Source of the DNA: Verrucomicrobiota bacterium
Lineage (GTDB): Bacteria; Verrucomicrobiota; Verrucomicrobiia; Limisphaerales; AV2
Direction of reading: 5' to 3'
Assembly (NCBI GenBank): GCA_003219675.1
Contig: QHPW01000048.1
Coordinates: 14,687-42,175, forward strand
DNA: 27,489 bases
The notes under the pieces: generated by a model
Told to the model about the DNA's origin: nothing
Seen by the model: the letters and a program-made list of their open reading frames with translations, nothing else
Databases searched by the model: none
Made by a program: the position numbers and the translations under genes
Part shown: positions 25,202 through 27,489 of the stretch, piece after piece
Position numbering within the stretch: position 1 is the stretch's first letter
How the letters are laid out: every line of letters begins with the position of its first letter

Positions 25202-25854
25202 AGCCCATCTACCGCCTCGGCTGGCAACTGTTTCGATTCATCTTCGCGTGTTACTTTCGCTGGCGGGTCTATCACCCCGAACGCGTGCCCCTCTCCGGCC
25301 CGGTCATCCTCGCCGCCAACCACGCCAGTTTCATTGACCCGCCGCTCGTCGGCGCCGGCGTGAAAAGGGAAATCAACTATCTGGCGCGCGAATCCTTGTT
25401 CCGGATTCCGGCCGCCGGCGCCCTCTTGCGCGCGGTCAACTCCGTCCCGGTGAACCGCGACGGAGGCGGCGCGGCCGGATTGAAAGCGATTCTCGACCGC
25501 TTGCTCGCCGGCGGCGGAATCATCCTGTTTCCCGAAGGAACGCGCACCCGTGACGGGAAATTGCAACCCCCGCGCTCTGGCATCGGATTGACCGTGATCA
25601 AATCGAACGCGCCTGTGGTCCCCGTGCGTGTTTTTGGGACCTTCGAAGCCTATGGACGGCATTTGAAATTTCCTCGACCCCGCCCCGTAGCGGTGAAATA
25701 CGGCCAACCAATGCTCTTCGAAACGCTCCGGGCCGAAGCCAAAACCTGTTCCAAACCGCGGCTCAAGGAGATTTATCTTGAAATCGCCGGCGAGACCATG
25801 GCAGCGATAGCGAAGCTCGACCCGTGTTTGGATTCCGTGAAACGGGATGCGTGA
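25198..25854 (+). CDS. plsC: 1-acyl-sn-glycerol-3-phosphate acyltransferase (PlsC-like)
   Basis: This 218-residue membrane-associated enzyme acylates lysophosphatidic acid to phosphatidic acid. Motif I is 'NHASFIDPP' (NHxxxxD, residues 41-47), motif II includes 'NSVPVNRDGG', motif III is 'ILFPEGTRTRDG', and motif IV is 'APVVPVRVFG'. The N-terminal 'LFRFIFACYFRWRVY' is the membrane-touching helix. The start overlaps the cmk stop (ATGA), an arrangement seen in many bacteria where cmk is followed by plsC. It converges with the damaged pyrD. The protein appears complete. Confidence 0.92.
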   Translation: MKPIYRLGWQLFRFIFACYFRWRVYHPERVPLSGPVILAANHASFIDPPLVGAGVKREINYLARESLFRIPAAGALLRAVNSVPVNRDGGGAAGLKAILDRLLAGGGIILFPEGTRTRDGKLQPPRSGIGLTVIKSNAPVVPVRVFGTFEAYGRHLKFPRPRPVAVKYGQPMLFETLRAEAKTCSKPRLKEIYLEIAGETMAAIAKLDPCLDSVKRDA

Positions 25855-25904
25855 AACGTGACACAGTGAGTGAATGGCCCGGCCGCGCATTACGCAATCA
25901 CGCT

Positions 25905-27030
25905 TCACCTGGCGGCCGTGCCTACCGCCTGTTTCAACGAAGTGAAACCGAACACCTCCAACCGTTCGCGCAATCCGTTGACGATTGCCTTCGCTACGCC
26001 CGGCCCTTCGTAAACCAGGCCGGTGTAAATCTGCACCAGTGACGCTCCGGCGGTGACTTTCTCCCACGCGTCTTCGGCGCTGAAAATACCGCCCACGCCC
26101 ACAGATCTCCGTGCTGCGCGCCCGCAGCGGTTTACCGCTCAGCCCGCCCTCTTCCGCGTAAACGCGTTTGAGCCCGGGATCATTGGTTTCGGGCCGGGCA
26201 ACGGTCGTGTTCGTTGCAACCATTCCCGCAATTTGCCGCGGCCCGCTCAACTCGAGGATTTCATCGAGCGCCTCGAACGAAAGGTCCGGAGCGACTTTGA
26301 CGAGAATGGACTTCGTCAAATGCGGAGCGCGGATTGCAGAATGCGGAATGGTCCCCGCTTGGTCCTCGGCGCTCGACGCGCGCCGCATTGTCTCGTTGAC
26401 CTGCTGCAACGCGGCCAGGATTTCATCCAGCGCGGCCTTGTCCTGGAGCCGGCGCAGGTCCGGTGTGTTGGGCGAACTGACGTTGACCACGAAAAAATCC
26501 GCGTGCGGCCACAGCGCGCGAAGGGACTTTGCGTAATCCTCGGCGGCGTTTTCGAGCAGAGTGATCTTTGACTTGCCGAGGTTGATGCCGATGGGATGTT
26601 TTGGCCAGCAGCCTGACGCGCGCCATTCGGCGAGCGTCGCTGCTGCCGCCTCCGCGCCCGGATTATTGAATCCCATGCGATTGACCAGCGCTTCGCCAGC
26701 CACGGCGCGAAACAGGCGCGGCGCGGGATTGCCCGGCTGCGGCTGCCAGGTCACGCCGCCCAATTCCACGAATCCGAACCCAAGCGCCTCCCATATCGGC
26801 ACAGCCTCCGCGTGCTTGTCCATCCCGGCGGCGAGTCCAACCGGGTTCGGGAATCTCAAACCGAACAATTCAACCGGCAATCCCGGCGTTCTGTAAAACG
26901 AAGCGAGCGCGTCGCAAAAAACTTCGTGACGACTCATCCAGCCCAAGGCCTTCAACGTGCGATTGTGAATCTCTTCGGAATCCAGCGAGAACAGAAACGG
27001 TCGGACAAAATTCCGATAGCACCAACTCAT
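25905..27030 (-). pseudogene. pyrD: Dihydroorotate dehydrogenase (class 2), internal deletion with frameshift
   Basis: The quinone-dependent enzyme oxidises dihydroorotate in pyrimidine synthesis at the inner membrane. The class 2 N-terminal helix region 'HNRTLKALGWMS' is present, then 'NPVGLAAGMDKHAEAV', 'GGVTWQPQPGNPAPRLFR', 'NRMGFNN', 'GINLGKSK', 'NVSSPNTPDLRRLQ' (catalytic Ser region), 'ILVKVAPDLS', 'ATNTTVARP' and '[15 protein letters not shown]'. At about base 26103 the frame breaks; the neighbouring frame continues '[20 protein letters not shown]' and '[13 protein letters not shown]' to the stop at 25905. About 13-16 residues between 'STEI' and 'GVGGI' seem to be missing. Read without correction, the frame runs on antisense into plsC. 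The start is ATG 27028-27030. The gene would normally be needed for pyrimidine synthesis. Confidence 0.87.
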
Positions 27031-27140
27031 GCCGGGAAAATGTCGAGGGTCGAGCGCCGGGTGTCGAGCGCGGAGTTTTCCGGCGCGGTTGCCGGAAATC
27101 AGTTCCGCGAACCCTGCGACTTTTCCATGAACCTCAGAAA

Positions 27141-27192
27141 GTGGCACAGGCATCTTGCCTGTTCGGGGCTGACAGGCTGGAAGCCTGTCCCA
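27141..27192. repeat. Cloverleaf-like inverted repeat (GTGGCAC family)
   Basis: Two small hairpins, ACAGGC-ATCTT-GCCTGT (27146-27162) and GACAGGCT-GGA-AGCCTGTC (27171-27189), sit within an outer pairing of GTGGCACAGGC with GCCTGTCCCAC. The plan and the GTGGCAC start resemble the element at 21966-22033. Confidence 0.7.
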
Positions 27193-27207
27193 CTCTGCAG
27201 CCGGTAG

Positions 27208-27339
27208 CCCGGTTCATGGCCGCAACTCACGTCCGATTTTTGGAGGTGTTCCCTTTTCATGAACCGGGTGGGCCGAGACTCCGTCGAGCCCTGATTCCTA
27301 TCCATTGGAGGTCAGGGCTCGACGGAGTCTCGCCCCACC
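27208..27339. repeat. Nested palindromes, 11-bp and 28-bp arms
   Basis: CCCGGTTCATG (27208-27218) is exactly complementary to CATGAACCGGG (27258-27268). Immediately after, the arm at 27267-27294 pairs with 27312-27339 over 28 bases with one mismatch, around a 17-base loop. Confidence 0.8.
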
Positions 27340-27397
27340 GTCCACCGTCCCAATGCGCTCCCGATCTTGTGGGATTGCAGGCTCCCCTCTCTTCATT

Positions 27398-27489
27398 TCA
27401 CTTCCGCCCCAGGCACCGCCTCAGGTTCGATTTTCGTCAATGCCTCCTGCGCCTTCCCGCGGACGGATGCCTCTTCATCCTTCAACATT
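27398..27489 (-). CDS. C-terminal end of a HEAT-repeat protein (partial)
   Basis: The last 29 residues of a minus-strand gene enter the window: 'LKDEEASVRGKAQEALTKIE' and then 'PEAVPGAEVK', ending at the TGA in 27398-27400. The pattern L-K-D-E-xx-V-R-xx-A-xx-A-L-x-K-I is a typical HEAT or PBS-lyase HEAT-like repeat. The rest of the gene is outside, so neither its length nor its other domains are known. It lies upstream of pyrD on the same strand across the palindrome cluster. Confidence 0.6.

Larger units (their letters stand above)
27031..27397. other. Intergenic region rich in palindromes
   Basis: No gene was seen in these 367 bases between the pyrD start and the end of the HEAT-repeat gene, both on the minus strand. 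Most of it is taken up by the inverted repeats at 27141-27192 and 27208-27339. The pyrD promoter should lie in 27031-27140; no clear boxes could be named. Confidence 0.5.

Noticed and set aside
25072..25904. C-terminal extension of the pyrD open frame
   Set aside because: After the frameshift the frame reads antisense through plsC and cmk; the true C-terminus continues in another frame to 25905.

Overview
The window looks like a contig fragment from a Verrucomicrobiota bacterium, probably near Pedosphaera/Limisphaerales. This is inferred from gene content: short pilin-like proteins with the 'INNLRQID..KQQWALE' core, a double-domain CbiX-type chelatase, the tyrA-aroA-cmk-plsC gene order, TMTC-like and YfhO-like membrane proteins, high GC, and many palindromic spacers between genes. 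No rRNA, tRNA, CRISPR array, phage gene or transposase gene was seen.

Layout. (1) 1-3088, minus strand: nucleoside diphosphate kinase, a RraA/HMG-aldolase-like protein, an HtrA-type serine protease, and a translationally coupled partner with the same fold but without the catalytic His and Asp. (2) 3317-5386: a 98-bp interspersed repeat, then the GDP-L-fucose pair gmd and fcl facing each other; both carry internal deletions. (3) 5555-7480: three pilin genes in tandem; the first and third are near-identical and share a conserved leader with inverted repeats; the array ends in a strong terminator. (4) 7529-9541: a GH59 galactocerebrosidase-like enzyme. (5) 9815-12226: an ABC-2 exporter operon (ATPase, permease, TPR protein). 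(6) 12233-19872: a glycan/membrane block with a YfhO-like protein (frameshifted), a methyltransferase-GT2 fusion, a second methyltransferase, an FkbM methyltransferase and a TMTC-like TPR protein. (7) 20162-21959: a CbiX-type chelatase with an in-frame stop, and a SIMPL-domain protein. (8) 22140-25854: tyrA, aroA, cmk, plsC, facing a frameshifted pyrD. (9) 27031-27489: a cluster of palindromes and the last residues of a HEAT-repeat protein.

No complete new defence or biosynthetic system is evident. The two strongest unusual signals are these. First, there is a population of intergenic palindromes of several families, including a MITE-like element of about 98 bp with terminal inverted repeats (two clear copies, one possible). 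Second, five otherwise well-conserved genes (gmd, fcl, yfhO-like, cbiX-like, pyrD) each carry one short lesion: four deletions of roughly 10-22 residues and one nonsense codon. That density, including pyrD, suggests either assembly error or recent decay and should be resolved before any pathway conclusion is drawn.
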